From Peromyscus leucopus (Eukaryota > Chordata > Mammalia > Rodentia > Cricetidae): a stretch of 64,000 nucleotides of DNA. The stretch is taken from contig NC_051073.1 in NCBI RefSeq assembly GCF_004664715.2, positions 64,617,436-64,681,435 of the forward strand, in the 5' to 3' direction. The position numbers and the translations under genes were made by a program. Below the pieces are notes generated by a model. The model saw only the letters and a list, made by a program, of their open reading frames with translations, was not told where the DNA came from and did no database searches. This document shows positions 1-10,242 of this stretch, in pieces; positions within the stretch are counted from its first letter, which is position 1, and each line of letters opens with the position of its first letter.

Positions 1-57
1 TGTTACCTCCTTGGTCGCTTAATCTCCTGCCTCCTGCTTTGTTTTCCTATGTAGCAC

Positions 58-84
58 ATCATCATCATCATCATCATCATCATC
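58..84. repeat. (ATC)9 microsatellite
   Basis: Nine pure ATC units. Confidence 0.95.
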
Positions 85-85
85 A

Positions 86-205
86 ATATTATTTTGAGGA
101 AGGACTTCATGTAGCCTCAGTTGGCCTTGAACTCATCCTGTAGCCAAGGCTGAGCTTGAACTTACGGATCCGTGTCCAGTTTCTGCAGCGCTCTACCAGC
201 CAAGC
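86..205 (-). repeat. Degenerate B1-like SINE fragment
   Basis: Antisense B1 words such as 'catgtagcctcagttggccttgaactcatcctgtagccaaggctg' can be made out; the rest is decayed. Confidence 0.5.
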
Positions 206-272
206 TGTATCCTATTCTTGAAATGACTTTACTGTTTGTTTTTGCCACTTTCTGCGAGGAGGCAAGCCAGGC

Positions 273-274
<2 letters not shown>

Positions 275-309
<35 letters not shown>
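275..309. repeat. (GT)n microsatellite
   Basis: About 17 pure GT units followed by a short G run. Confidence 0.95.
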
Positions 310-311
<2 letters not shown>

Positions 312-1135
312 GGTGTTTTCCTCATGTGACTAGAGCTAGGCAGCTCGCAGATGTCAATCAGATGAATAAATTTTGCTTTTTTTTATTTAGGAATCCAGAA
401 GTAGACAAAACAGTGTTGTATACTTTTTATAGCTGAGCTAGTCTCTGAAAGATGAAATCAATACCTCAAATGTATTGGCTAATAGATGGTTGGGACTAAA
501 AAGGAAGCGCAAACCCCTCCCTCACCCCCAGGCCTGGCCTGGTTTGCCTGATGTAATCTGTTTATTTCTTCTTTGCCTTTGGGGCGGTTACAGACTCTCT
601 CTGAAACTGCCCTCTGCTTCAGTCTAGCAGCCAAGCCACAGCACGATGGATCTTAGAGTTTGGAATGTTTAGATTAGTGTGGCTCTAACTTTTGTTGTTT
701 CAGAGCCCAACATGTTCTTATCTATGGCTAAAACCTTGAAATATTTACAAACCCGTCATTTTCTCATTCTCTGTGTGGCTAGAATATTTAGCTAGACCCA
801 AATGTTTGCTTCATCTGAATGAATTCATCTTTCAATACGGGATGGAGTTCTGAACGAGTTCATCTTTCTGGGCCTCGGCTTCCTGATTTTTGAGGATACT
901 AATAGTCACTACTTTCGAAGACCGTTCTGATGGGTGAATGAAATTGTGGGAAGCACTTGATACATACATAAGACGCAACACAGTGGCTCTGAGCTGTCTC
1001 TCTCCACTTTTGCCGTCACCTGGTCAAGGCCTTGATCCACTCCCACCTGGGGCTACCCTTATCTCTAAACTGGTCTCCCCATGAATACTGCTTATTCCCC
1101 ACAAAGGAGCAATAGTAGACCCCTTAAAACTTAAG
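310..1135. other. Intergenic DNA, nothing recognised
   Basis: Mixed-composition sequence without open frames longer than background and without a clear repeat family. Confidence 0.5.
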
Positions 1136-1142
1136 TCAGGGA

Positions 1143-1238
1143 GCTGTGGTCTCAGTACTGTTAGGCCAGGATGCTGAAGTGGGAAAATCTCAAGTTTGAG
1201 GCTAGCCTGGGCTACATAGTTTTTAGCTCAGAAACAAA
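1143..1238 (+). repeat. B1-like SINE fragment
   Basis: Sense-strand B1 words: 'ggtctcagtactgttaggccaggatgctgaagtgggaaaatctcaagtttgaggctagcctgggctac'. Old and truncated. Confidence 0.55.
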
Positions 1239-1464
1239 GATCATTCCTCCTAGTTACAAGCAAAAGACTCAAACCCGGATCCCAAAGGTGCCCATGCCCT
1301 CATCTCTGGAAGCTATAAATGTATTCTTATCAGTGTATACTAGATGTCACTTGACCTCTGAGCGTTATCCCGGCCTCTGAGAGTATAACCTCATATAACC
1401 GAAGCACTTTACAGATGTGACTGAGAGTCTTGGGGCCGGGAGACTATTCCAGTTCACTCAAGAG

Positions 1465-1715
1465 GTTCTTCTAAGTGGACGAGCCTTCCTGACTGGTTAG
1501 GAGGAACTGTGACCGAGCTCCCCTGTGACTACCTCTAAAGATGGAGGGAGGGGACCCCTGGAAGCTGAAAAAGCAAGGAGGCAGATCTTCTCCTTGGAGT
1601 CCAGAAGAAACACGGCCCTGTCAATGTGCTGATTTTATCTCCGTTAACTTCTGACCTCTAGAACTGGAGAATAAGTCTGTGCTGTTTTAATTCACTAAAT
1701 CTGTGCTAACAGCAG
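1465..1715 (+). repeat. MLT1-type MaLR LTR relic
   Basis: Follows the familiar order: 'aagatggag..ggggacc', 'gaagctg(a)aaaagcaagga', 'cagaagaaacacggccctg', 'gattttat', 'cttctgacctctagaactg', '..taatt..ctgtgctgtttta'. It is diverged, as expected for an element older than rodents. Confidence 0.75.
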
Positions 1716-1739
1716 GAACAAAAAACTAACGTCCCAGTC

Positions 1740-2205
1740 TCCTCCAGAGCCCTCCGGTGGCTTGCCGGATCACACCGGCTTTTAAAACTGTGACCTACAC
1801 TGCCCCAAGCCCCTGGCTTCATTTTCACCGTGTTTCCTCTGCTCCAGCCACACTGGCCCCTGGCTGCTTTCCGCACTCTTAGTAGCTTCCACTCAGGCTC
1901 TGTGCACTGGCTTCCTCTTCCTGGACTGATTCAGCCCTGGGAATCCCAATGCTTCCCTCCATTCCTGCTGGAATGTCACTTCTATGAGCCTGGTCCCTGC
2001 CTTACAATACAAAATAGCCACTTGTTCTGTGACATGTCCTGCTCACCGCCCCCCTTGTGACTGCGCAATCATTTAGTTCTCTCTGCCTGCCCCCCCCCTT
2101 TACAATCTCCAAGCTTTTGGAAGCAGAGATCTTGTTTCCTATGCTACTCTATCGCCTTGCATCCTAAGTGCTCAGTAAATAATTTATTAAGGAGATTGAA
2201 TGGGT
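1740..2205 (+). repeat. L2-like LINE 3' end
   Basis: A pyrimidine-rich body with 'ggctgctttccgcactc..cctcttcctgg' and a tail 'agcagagatcttgtttc..atcctaagtgctcagtaaataatttatt' resemble the L2 3' end. Heavy divergence makes the family call moderate. Confidence 0.5.
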
Positions 2206-2715
2206 GGATGAGAAAGAGAGACAGGAAGAAAGGGGAGAGCATTGTGGGAACACGGGACAGCTTGAGGGAGGGGTGAGAGACCCAGGAGGAAGACCAAAAA
2301 AGCCCAAGTGGGACTTAGCTGAGTGAAATGAAGACAGTAACTCACCGCAGACAGAGGGAACTGCGTGTGTGAGGCCATTTAGGTGTCCAGAAGGCTGGAG
2401 TACACGGGCCAGTATGATGAGGCTGCGACACTATTTTTAAAAGCTGGAGTATGGATGGAAGAGTGACTTCCTGGCCACCAGGGCAGGCTGTGGATCTGGA
2501 CTGCTGCTTGGGCTCAACCCTGTCCCTGCCCCTTCCATGCTGTGGTACTTACCTGCCATCTCCGTCAGGTGGGGATACTGGTGACCCTGAATAAGTAATG
2601 CATGAAGTCTTAGGTGCGTGCCCCGAGAGTGCTAGAGTATGAATTTACCATCATGGTTATTGGCAACAGAGATGTTGATGAAGTTAATGGTTAGGGTGAC
2701 CTAAGGGATTGATTT
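2206..2715. other. Intergenic DNA with a purine-rich start
   Basis: 2205-2300 is G/A-rich; the rest shows no repeat or coding signal that I can name. Confidence 0.45.
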
Positions 2716-2740
2716 TGTTTCTTGTTTTGTTTTGTTTTGT

Positions 2741-2880
2741 TTCTCGAGACGGGGTTGCTTTGTGTAGTCCTGGCTGTACTGAAACGAGGTAGCCCAGGCT
2801 GGCCTCGAACTCACAGAGATCTGCCTGCCTCTGCCTCCCGAGTGCTGGGATTAAAGGCGTGTGCCACCACCGCCTCTGGT
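2741..2880 (-). repeat. B1 SINE
   Basis: Antisense B1 with clear 'gcccaggctggcctcgaactcacagagatctgcctgcctctgcctcccgagtgctgggattaaaggcgtg' order. It has small changes at the tail side and is followed directly by a TG-rich microsatellite. Confidence 0.9.
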
Positions 2881-2893
2881 GGTTTTGTTTCTG

Positions 2894-2970
2894 GTGTGTA
2901 TGTATCTGTGTGTCTGTATATCTGTGTGTGTATCTGTGTGTGTGTGTGTGTGTGTGTATGTGTGTGTGTG
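2894..2970. repeat. (TG)n-rich microsatellite
   Basis: Interrupted TG units with TA and TC variants, giving spurious Val/Cys-repeat frames. Confidence 0.9.
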
Positions 2971-2992
2971 GTTTTTGTTTGTTTGTTGTTGT

Positions 2993-3075
2993 TTTAAGTC
3001 AGGGTCCTACTACACAGCCCAGGCTGACTTCACACTCATAATCCTGCCTCCAGATCCAAAGTGCTGAGACTCCAG
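2993..3075 (-). repeat. Old B1-like fragment
   Basis: Antisense 'agtcagggtcctactacacagcccaggctgacttcacactcataatcctgcctcc..aagtgctgaga'. Confidence 0.6.
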
Positions 3076-3079
3076 TTTT

Positions 3080-4300
3080 AAAGGCTTGCTAGAGCTTCAG
3101 AGTGGAGAATGACAAGGACGGGACATAATTGGCGTCTGAAAAGAGCTTTGCAAGGACTGTGAGTTCATCTTCGAATAAAGAATGATTAGTTCCATTTTCA
3201 GAAAGTTTCGCTTCGTAGCTGGAGGTCTGATGGTGCCGTGTGAAAGAGGACAGCGAGCCTTTATGATGTGAATGGTGCTTGAAAACCACAGGTTGTGACT
3301 CAGTGATGGGCCACAGACCAACTTGATGGGTCAAAACCAGCTTGGCAAGAGCAGTAACAGAAAACAGAGCATGGGGTTTGGAAAGAACGTCCTGTGTCTG
3401 GCATCTCTGTCCATCTGCATGCCTGCATTTCTCCTTATATATGCATATATTGCACCTGCTCTCATGGGTCACCAGGATGTGCATTTCTGGCCAGAAGCCG
3501 AGGTTTCACAAGTGTAAGAAACACATCTTGGGGGAACCTGTTCTGCTTCTTGTCCTGCAAGCTGGCTGCGTCACCAGAGTCTTTTCCCGGATCTCTGACA
3601 TTCTTGCCATTCTGTGAAATGACGATGGAGCTGTAGGAAATCTTCCCTACTTGGGCGTTGGGCCAGATGTCTTGCCAGGGCCACGGTGAGTTAAGAGACA
3701 GAGACCGATTGCTCCTCGAGGGTTGGCCGTGGGGACGCACCGGCAGAGCACAAGCCTCACAGCACAGCAGCTGAGGGAGGCAGCTCCAGATTCCAAAGTA
3801 CTCTGTGTTTCCAGAGCAGGGAGTAGGAGGAAGGATGGGGAGGTGTGAATGGCTTATCTCCATAGTTCCACCCACCCCACCGCCTCGGAGAGTCACGCGG
3901 TTGACAAGCTGCCCACCACTCGCTGGCGATGCCCCTCCCTGTCTACCTGGTCCCGCTTCAGCTGCCAATCATGGAATCACCTGGGACGCAAAACCTGGGA
4001 AGGAGTTGCAAGGTCCCTCAGAAAGGGGAGTTCCCTCTGTACTGTAGTCACCTCTGCGGAACTTCCCTTCCCGACCCCAGCGTGGAGGGAGGGGTGACAG
4101 CCTAGTCCTTTGCAGCTTAGTCCCAGTGCCCCACACACCTGTTTATTTAGGATAACACGCCACTGGCACTGCCTCGCCTATTTATTTCACTCTGATACAT
4201 CTTCTAGTTCCCTGAGAAAGGCAAGAGAGCCAAGCCTCAGGATTATGAAGGACCAGAGCCGTTGGTAGCTGGGACCAGAGGAACCTGCAAATTTGTTATT
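3080..4300. other. Intergenic DNA, no gene supported
   Basis: The longest frame (3462-3968, - strand) has no recognisable domain and no splice or codon pattern. 3700-4100 is moderately GC-rich without being a CpG island. No repeat identified. Confidence 0.45.
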
Positions 4301-4640
4301 TGAATCTAGTATTTTCCTTGTTGTGTCTGGTCAAATACCTGCCAGAAACGATTTAAGAGAGAAGGGGTTGATTTTAGCTCATCACTTAAAGTGATGCTGT
4401 GCATCATGGGTGGGAAAGACATGACAGAGTGCACAGAGGCAGGAACTCGCTGCAGAGCGGGAGCCCAAGAGCACTCTGGAACCAGGGCTGGGTCATAACC
4501 TTCAAAGCTTACCCTTAGTGCCCTGCTTCCAACAGCCAGGCTTCACCTCTTACAGGTTCCACGGCCTCCCAAAACACAGCCACCAGATAGGGACCAAGTT
4601 TTCAAAACATGAGCCTGTAGGGGACATTCCAGGTTGAAGT
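4300..4640 (+). repeat. Rodent interspersed repeat, group A (old copy)
   Basis: Contains 'ttgattttagctcatcactt', 'gtgctgtgcatcatggg', 'cagagcgggagcc' and '..ccaccagatagggaccaagttttcaaaacatgagcctgtaggggacattc', words shared with other group A copies in the window (8110, 44885, 51450). I do not recall the family name with certainty; RMER1-like is possible. Confidence 0.55.
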
Positions 4641-4982
4641 GATGTGACCACAGGCAGCTTGGAGGCATGGAGGTGGCTAGGGTGACTCCTGTACCTCTGG
4701 TCATGTTTTCCCTGACAGTTTATCCTGTGTGCTCACTGTTTTCACTAACTGGAAACATCTCCCTTCCCATTGCATCCCAGAGCCCACACATCTGCTCTTC
4801 CAGATGTGCAGTTTGGGGCTCAAAGTATTTTGGCAAGTATGCATTTTGGTAATGTCAGCATTTGAAATGTCAGCATTAGACTGTTTTTAACCGAGTACGG
4901 GTTCCTGCTTCAGTGTCAAGGCATACACCCCTACCCCCAACACACACCAAAAACAAAGCAGTCAACATAAAGAAAATAGAGT

Positions 4983-5095
4983 GTGGGGTCTGGAGACGTA
5001 GCTCAGTGCGATAGCATTTGCTCAGCAGACATAAAAAGCCTTGCATCCCATCCCCAGCCCCACAAAGGAAAGAAAGTAAATAATTAAATAAATGA
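4983..5095 (+). repeat. ID SINE
   Basis: 'ggggtctggagacgtagctcagtgcgatagcatttgctcagca' then a decayed 'cccatccccagccccac' and an A-rich tail; this is the tRNA-like ID head with pol III box remnants. Confidence 0.75.
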
Positions 5096-5449
5096 ATGCA
5101 TTTAGTGTTTACTCAAAAGAAATACCCAAACATCCCCGTGACCATGCTACAAGGTCTTGTACAAACATGCCCAAGACCACAGATTTAGCATAAACACTGG
5201 GTTTCTGCGGAATTGCAGGCTAGCTGAAGAAGAGTTACTCCAGAAAGTGTTTTCTTCCTTCCTGACAGACTGCTAGGATGTTAACTCAGTTAAGTTGAGT
5301 TGAATCATTGCACACATTGTCTTCTCTTTGTCCAAAATGAAAGCGGAAAACAAGCCAAGGGTCTTGATATAACTTTTAACCATTTCTCTGCATCATTGTT
5401 TTAAACACTTTTTATATTATTTGATTTTTAATTTTTTAAAATTTGTTTT

Positions 5450-5590
5450 ATCTATTTTTTTTTTTGTTTTCTGTTTGAGACAGGGTCTTTCTATGTATCC
5501 CTGGCTATCCTAGAACTCACTATGTAGACCAGGCTGGTCCTGAATTCACACAGATCCATCTGCCTTTGTCTCCTGAGTGCATCACCACAC
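5450..5590 (-). repeat. B1 SINE, diverged
   Basis: Antisense B1 'tgagacagggtctttctatgtatccctggctatcctagaactcactatgtagaccaggctggtcc'; the 5' end of the SINE is shortened. Confidence 0.8.
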
Positions 5591-5728
5591 TGATCCCTTT
5601 TAAAATTTTTAAAGACTTACTTATTTTAGTTTATGAGTATGAGTGTATAAAAGAATGTCTTTGAAGCTGGGTATGAGGATACACACTTGTAACCTCAGAC
5701 AGGAGGACCTAGAGATTAGTTCTAGTCT

Positions 5729-5775
5729 AAAAAAAAAGAAAAAGAAAGAAAGAAAGGAAGGAAGGAAGGAAGGAA

Positions 5776-5841
<66 letters not shown>
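5729..5841. repeat. (GAAA)n/(GGAA)n microsatellite
   Basis: Purine-only tetranucleotide tract between two SINE pieces, probably grown from the A tail of the upstream B1-like fragment at 5655-5728. Confidence 0.95.
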
Positions 5842-5998
5842 AGCCGGGCAGTGGTGATGCACACCTTTAACCCCAGCACTCGGGAGGCAGAGGCAGGTAG
5901 ATCTCTGTTTGAGGCCAGCCTGGTCTACAGAGTGAGTTCCAGGATAGCCAGGGCTACACAGAGAAACCCTGTCTTAAAACAAAAACAAAAACAAACAA
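5842..5998 (+). repeat. B1 SINE
   Basis: Nearly full-length: 'gccgggcagtggtgatgcacacctttaaccccagcactcgggaggcagaggcagg..' through 'agaaaccctgtctta' and an A-rich tail. Confidence 0.92.
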
Positions 5999-6142
5999 AA
6001 AGATTCAGCCATAGGGGCACAAATCATAAAGGAAAAAGATCTTTTCGTACATCCAAATGAATTACCTCTGGTTACCAAAAGGCAACCAGCTGGAAGAAGA
6101 TACTTGTGCCATATGTAATTGACAGGAGGTCGACACTTGGAA

Positions 6143-6240
6143 CCTGGAATGGGGCTTAGTGGTCGAGCACTTGCCCAGCACATGGGAAGCCCCTAGTCAA
6201 TCACTGCCATTTCAAAATGACAACAAAACCAAAACAATAG
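6143..6240 (+). repeat. ID-like SINE
   Basis: 'tggaatggggcttagtggtcgagcacttgcccagcacatgggaagcccctagtcaat' with an A-rich end. Flanking 6000-6140 and 6240-6300 may be pieces of one older L1. Confidence 0.55.
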
Positions 6241-6300
6241 AAAAGGGCTGATATCAAGGACACAGAAATGTTCTACAAATGGAGAAAAAAACCACAACTG

Positions 6301-6440
6301 TGCCAGGTGTGGTGGCGCACACCTTTGACCCCAGCACTTGGAGGCAGAGCTACGTTGGTCTCTGAGTTCGAGACCAGTCTGGTCTACATGGTGAGTTCCA
6401 AACTATCCAGGGATACCTAGTGCTACTCTGTCTCAAACAA
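6301..6440 (+). repeat. B1 SINE
   Basis: Sense copy starting 'gccaggtgtggtggcgcacacctttgaccccagcacttgg' with scattered changes in the right half. Confidence 0.88.
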
Positions 6441-6460
6441 AACAAAATTTCTAATTTAAG

Positions 6461-6675
6461 GGGCTGGAGAGGTGGGTCAGCAGTTAAGAGCCTATGGCGT
6501 TCTTACTCAGAGGACCTGGGTTTGGTTGTAAGTACCCACATGGCTGCTCACAACCATCTGTAATTCCAGCTCTAGGGAATCCATCACCCTCTTCTGGCCT
6601 CCAAGGGCACCAGACGTGCACATGGTGCACAGGAATACATGCATGCAAAACAATCATACACATAACATACATATA
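6461..6675 (+). repeat. B2 SINE
   Basis: tRNA-derived head 'ggggctggagaggtgggtcagcagttaagagc' through 'catgcatgcaaaacaatcatacacataa'. It runs into a CA/TA tract. Confidence 0.9.
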
Positions 6676-6826
6676 CATGTATATATACACACACATATAT
6701 ATATATACATACGCAAACACACACATATATGCCCTTTGATAGTTTTTCTTTTCTTCCTCCTCCTCCTCCTTCCTCTTCTTCTTCTTCTTCTTCTTCTTCT
6801 TCTTCTTCTTCTTCTTCTTCTTCTTT
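6676..6826. repeat. CA/TA tract followed by (TCC)n(TTC)n
   Basis: 6676-6730 alternates CA and TA; 6754-6826 is a pure pyrimidine (TCC/TTC) triplet tract. Both are low-complexity. Confidence 0.92.
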
Positions 6827-6828
6827 TG

Positions 6829-7025
6829 ATATACAGAGAGAGCACTTCCCTAGCACACATGAAGCAATGGGTTTGATCCCCAGCACCATATAACTGGAGC
6901 ATGGTAGCATACACCAGTAATTCTAGCACTCTAGAGGTAGAGGCATGGGGACCAGAAGCTTAAGGTCATCCTCAGATATGTAGCAAGTTTGAGGCCAGCC
7001 TGAGATTCATAAAGACCCTGTCTGG
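6829..7025 (+). repeat. B4-type SINE (ID + B1 halves)
   Basis: An ID-like part 'agcacttccctagcacacatgaagcaatgggtttgatccccagcacca' is followed by a B1-like 'gaggccagcctgagattcataaagaccctgtctgg'. This fits the B4 layout. Confidence 0.65.
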
Positions 7026-7084
7026 AAGAAAAGAAGAAAGAAAGAGAGAAAGAAAGAAGGGAGGGAGGGAGGGAGGGAGGGAGG

Positions 7085-7139
<55 letters not shown>
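7026..7139. repeat. (GAAA)n(GGGA)n(GA)n microsatellite
   Basis: Purine-only tract in three blocks, continuous with the tail of the upstream SINE. Confidence 0.95.
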
Positions 7140-7140
<1 letters not shown>

Positions 7141-7149
7141 AAACAACTC

Positions 7150-7384
7150 AAGCCTGAGACCTGAGTGTGGGTCCCCAGCTCACATAAAAAGCAGAACATG
7201 GTGACATGCACCTGTATCCGGAGTGGGGAGGGCAGAGACAGAAGGCTCCACAGGACTCCAGAACCAACAGCCTAGCCTCAGGAGCGCCAGGTCCCAGTAA
7301 GTGGCCCTGTCTTTAAAAGTCAATGTAGATGGCTCCTGAGGAAGAATGTCTGAGGTTAACCTCTGGTCTCTATGTGCATATGTA

Positions 7385-7390
<6 letters not shown>
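7150..7390 (+). repeat. RSINE1/B4A-type SINE
   Basis: 'gggtccccagctcacataaaaagcagaacatggtgacatgcacctgtat' to 'ggttaacctctggtctctatgtgcata', the usual end of this family before a CA tail. Confidence 0.65.

Positions 7391-7440
<50 letters not shown>
7391..7440. repeat. (CA)n microsatellite
   Basis: About 24 pure CA units at the tail of the RSINE1-type element. Confidence 0.95.
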
Positions 7441-7442
<2 letters not shown>

Positions 7443-7449
7443 CTGAAAG

Positions 7450-7830
7450 ACAGAAATAGCTATTTCACAGAAGCAACACAAATAACCAACAAGCATTTGG
7501 AAAGGTTTTCAATCTCATTGATATTTAAGGAACATACATTCTAAAATCAGTATCTGTGATATATGTTATAAGATGTAAACTCAACACTATGCTTCTTATA
7601 CACAAGATGGGTGAGAGTTAAGACATCTGACAGCACCAAGCATTAGTGAGCATCTGGAGTGACATGAATTCGCAAAGTGTGGATTGAGTGCACGCTGCTT
7701 GCACACTCAGCAAGCAGACAAGCTGCCTTCCTGAGGACATGACCCAGAGATGCTCTTGTAAATGCGCTCAGGAGACGTGGGCCAGAATGCTGACAGTAGA
7801 ATCATTTCTGAAGGGAAAACTAAAAATAAA
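7450..7830 (+). repeat. L1M-type LINE fragment
   Basis: 'aaccaacaagcatttggaaaggttttcaatctcattgat' and 'gatgggtgagagttaagacatctgacagcaccaagcattagtgagcatctgg' follow the order of the 3' end of old L1 ORF2. Heavily decayed. Confidence 0.55.
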
Positions 7831-8109
7831 ATACATTCAAATAGCAGTGAAGAGTAATGGGAAGAACTCATCTAGGAGTCAATCTCACAAACACGATTTT
7901 AACTACAAAGCAGAAAGTTATAGGAGAATGCACTAAGCCCCGGGTCCCTCCTACAAAGTGGAGAAATGGGCAGAAACAAAGGATACACAGATATCTTTTA
8001 TGCACACGTAAAAGTAAAAACAGGGGCTGGAGGTGTAGCTCAGTGGAGTGTGGGGGTAAGTGAGGGGAGAGGAGAGAAGAAGGAGGAGGAAGAAAAGAGA
8101 GAAAAGGAA

Positions 8110-8397
8110 GGCATCTTTATTACTTTTCTGTTGCTGTAATGCGCCATTATGACCAAGGAAACTTATAAAAAATAAAGTGTTTGTTTAGGGCCTACAGTGT
8201 CAGAGGGTGAGTCCATGACCATCACAGCGGGAGCATGGTGGCAGGCAGGCTGACCCGGTGCTGGACTAGAAGCTGAGAGCTCGCATCTTGATCTACAAAC
8301 GTGAGGCAGATAGAAAGACACTGGGCCTGGCCTGGGCTTTGGAAACCTCAAAGCCAGCCCCCAGTGACACACCTCCTTCAACAAGGCCACACCTTAC
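8110..8397 (+). repeat. Group A rodent repeat, left piece
   Basis: 'ttctgttgctgtaatgcgccattatgaccaaggaaac' to 'cccccagtgacacacctccttcaacaaggccacacctta'. The element resumes at 8808 after the LTR insertion. Confidence 0.7.
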
Positions 8398-8807
8398 TGA
8401 GGGATCTCTTTCTGTATGTTGTGAATATGTGTTGCTCTGATTGGTTGACAAATAAAGCTGTTTGACCAATGGTGAGGCAGAATAAGGTTAGGTGGGACAT
8501 TCCAACTGGAGAGAGAGGGGAAGAGGAAAGGAGAGGTGGAGGAGACGCTGCGGGCCGCCACCAGGCGAAGCAAGATGTGAAAGTAAAGTACCAGTAGGCC
8601 ACGAAGCCACGTGGCAACTTATAGATCAATAGAAATGGGTTAAGTTATAAGAGCTAGCTAGTGAGAAGCTCGAGCCATAGGCCATCCAGTGTGTAAACAG
8701 TATAAACCTCTGTGTGTTTACTTGGGACTAAGCAGCTTTGGGACGTGAGTGGGAGAGATGTGTCCTGACCATGGACCGGGCAGGACACAGGAAAACTTCT
8801 GACTACA
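8398..8807 (+). repeat. Solo LTR of an ERV2-like element
   Basis: Begins TG and ends CA. It carries 'gattggttgacaaataaagctg' with a CCAAT box and an early AATAAA, the layout shared by the other LTRs here. It interrupts the group A repeat, so it is younger than that repeat. A clean target duplication was not made out. Confidence 0.7.
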
Positions 8808-8897
8808 ATACCTCCTGATCCTTCCCAAACAGTTCCACCAACTGGGGACCAACTATTCAAACCTATGAGCCTATGGGGGCCAATCTCATTGAAATTA
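8808..8897 (+). repeat. Group A rodent repeat, right piece
   Basis: 'cctcctgatccttcccaaacagttccaccaactggggaccaactattcaaacctatgagcctatgggggcc', continuing the 8110 copy. Confidence 0.7.
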
Positions 8898-9045
8898 CAA
8901 CCCGTGAGAGGGCTCAGCAGAAGATGCTTGTCATCCAGCTTGATGGCCAACGTGGTCGAAGGAAAGAACCGACCTCTACGACCTGCCCTCTGGGTTTGCA
9001 GGTGCGAACCGTGGCATGACTCCCCCAATGAATAACACGCAATTT
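8898..9045 (+). repeat. B3 SINE
   Basis: 'gagagggctcagcagaagatgcttgtcatccagcttgatggcc' then 'ggaaagaaccgacc..cgacctgccctctgg..ccgtggcatg', the B2-related B3 order. Confidence 0.7.
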
Positions 9046-9212
9046 TTAAAAATCGAAGGAAGAGAAAGGAAGGATGAAGAGAAGACAGTAGTTAGCGCCC
9101 AGGGCTTGGTGAGGAGAGGGGATTAGGGAGGAAGTCATGGAGAGGTTCCACAGTTGAGAAGGTTCTACCGTGCAAGCTGGGGGGTGGGGACAAGGCATGT
9201 ACTACATCACTC

Positions 9213-9213
<1 letters not shown>

Positions 9214-9251
<38 letters not shown>

Positions 9252-9255
9252 CACT

Positions 9256-9290
<35 letters not shown>

Positions 9291-9315
9291 ACGCACACGC
9301 ACACGCACACACACA
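9214..9315. repeat. Compound (CA)n/(CACACG)n microsatellite
   Basis: CA units with regular GC interruptions toward the right (CGCACA repeats). Confidence 0.95.
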
Positions 9316-9489
9316 AGCGCTGGGGATGGACACAGTACATGTGGGAACCGCTAGACCAGTGGTTCTCAATCTTTCTAATGCTGCAACTCTTTAATACAGT
9401 TTCTCCCTCATGTTGTGACCGCCCCCCAACCATAAAAGTATTTCATTACTCCTTCATAACTGTAGTTTTGCTCTTGTTCTAAGCCCTAA

Positions 9490-9951
9490 TGTAGCTGGGT
9501 GGGAGTGAGGAGCCTGCCTGACTCCATTTTGAAGGCAGGAGCAATTATGCTATATTTTTAAAAATAAGTTTCTATTTACTGTGAGTAATAGAAAGAGTTG
9601 AGATGTTCTCTGTTTCCTGGAACCTGACCTTCTCCAACCCATGACCTTGATTTGTTTTTGAGAATACCCATACCCTCCCTGACCCCCAACCCCTCCCTAA
9701 TCACATGGTGGGTGACCACATGATGTCTTTTTTTATATTTCTTTATTGCCCCATTACCTCCCTTCTGTAAAACTACTCATGATTTTACTCCTTAAAAAGG
9801 GCCCAAGAGGTGGATTCGGGGCTGCTCTCTTTAACCTGACTTAGGAGGCAGTAGCTGGCCAGCTCTTGGGTATACCCCAAAAAAAATCAAGCTTGCTTCA
9901 AAATTGGCTCAAACTGTGGTAATGGTCTTATTCTTATCCTTGGGATTAACA
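9490..9951 (+). repeat. Solo LTR inside URR1
   Basis: 462 bases starting TGTAGCTGGG and ending GGGATTAACA. It has a TTAAAAAGG TATA-like site near 9792 and an A-rich 3' part. Family not named; the boundaries fit where URR1 similarity stops. Confidence 0.55.
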
Positions 9952-10135
9952 GTGGTAGGTACCACATGCCTTTAATCCCAGCACTCAGGAGACAGAGGCA
10001 GGTGGATCTCTGTGAGTTTGAGGCTAACCTGGTCTACAGAGTGAGTTCCAGGACAGCCAAGGCTATACAAAGAAACCCTGTCTTAAGAAACCAAAATAAA
10101 CAAATAAATAAATACCCCCCCAAAACAACAAAATT
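9952..10135 (+). repeat. B1 SINE inside URR1
   Basis: 'gtggtaggtaccacatgcctttaatcccagcactcagg..' to 'agaaaccctgtctt' and an A/C-rich tail. It abuts the LTR, so one of the two was cut or they share an insertion site. Confidence 0.88.
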
Positions 10136-10242
10136 AATTGTAGTGTAAATATCTGCTATTCAAGATATCTGATATGAGACCCCTGTGAAAGGGTCATTCA
10201 ACCCCCCCAAAGGGGCCATGCCCCACAGGTTGAGAACCACTG

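Larger units (their letters stand above)
9357..10242 (+). mobile_element. URR1-type hAT DNA transposon split by an LTR and a B1
   Basis: The ends are matching inverted repeats: CAGTGGTTCTCAA at 9357 and TTGAGAACCACTG ending at 10242. Internal words 'ataaaagtatttcattactccttcataactgtagttttgct' and 'gtaaatatctgctattcaagatatctgatatgagacccctgtgaaagggtc' match non-autonomous URR1. The original element is about 230 bases; 9490-10140 is later insertion. The 8-base flanks do not match, so the target duplication has decayed or been altered next to the CA tract. Confidence 0.85.

Noticed and set aside
3462..3968. 168-codon - strand frame
   Set aside because: No recognisable domain, no supporting splice or polyA context, and length within chance for moderately GC-rich DNA.
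4983..5095. Possible tRNA gene (box A/B-like sequence)
   Set aside because: It is an ID SINE; the same holds for B2 heads elsewhere. None folds as an intact tRNA with a proper acceptor stem.
9092..9433. Val-Cys and Thr-His repeat frames here and at 2722, 7180, 28778, 48730
   Set aside because: Translations of CA/GT microsatellites.
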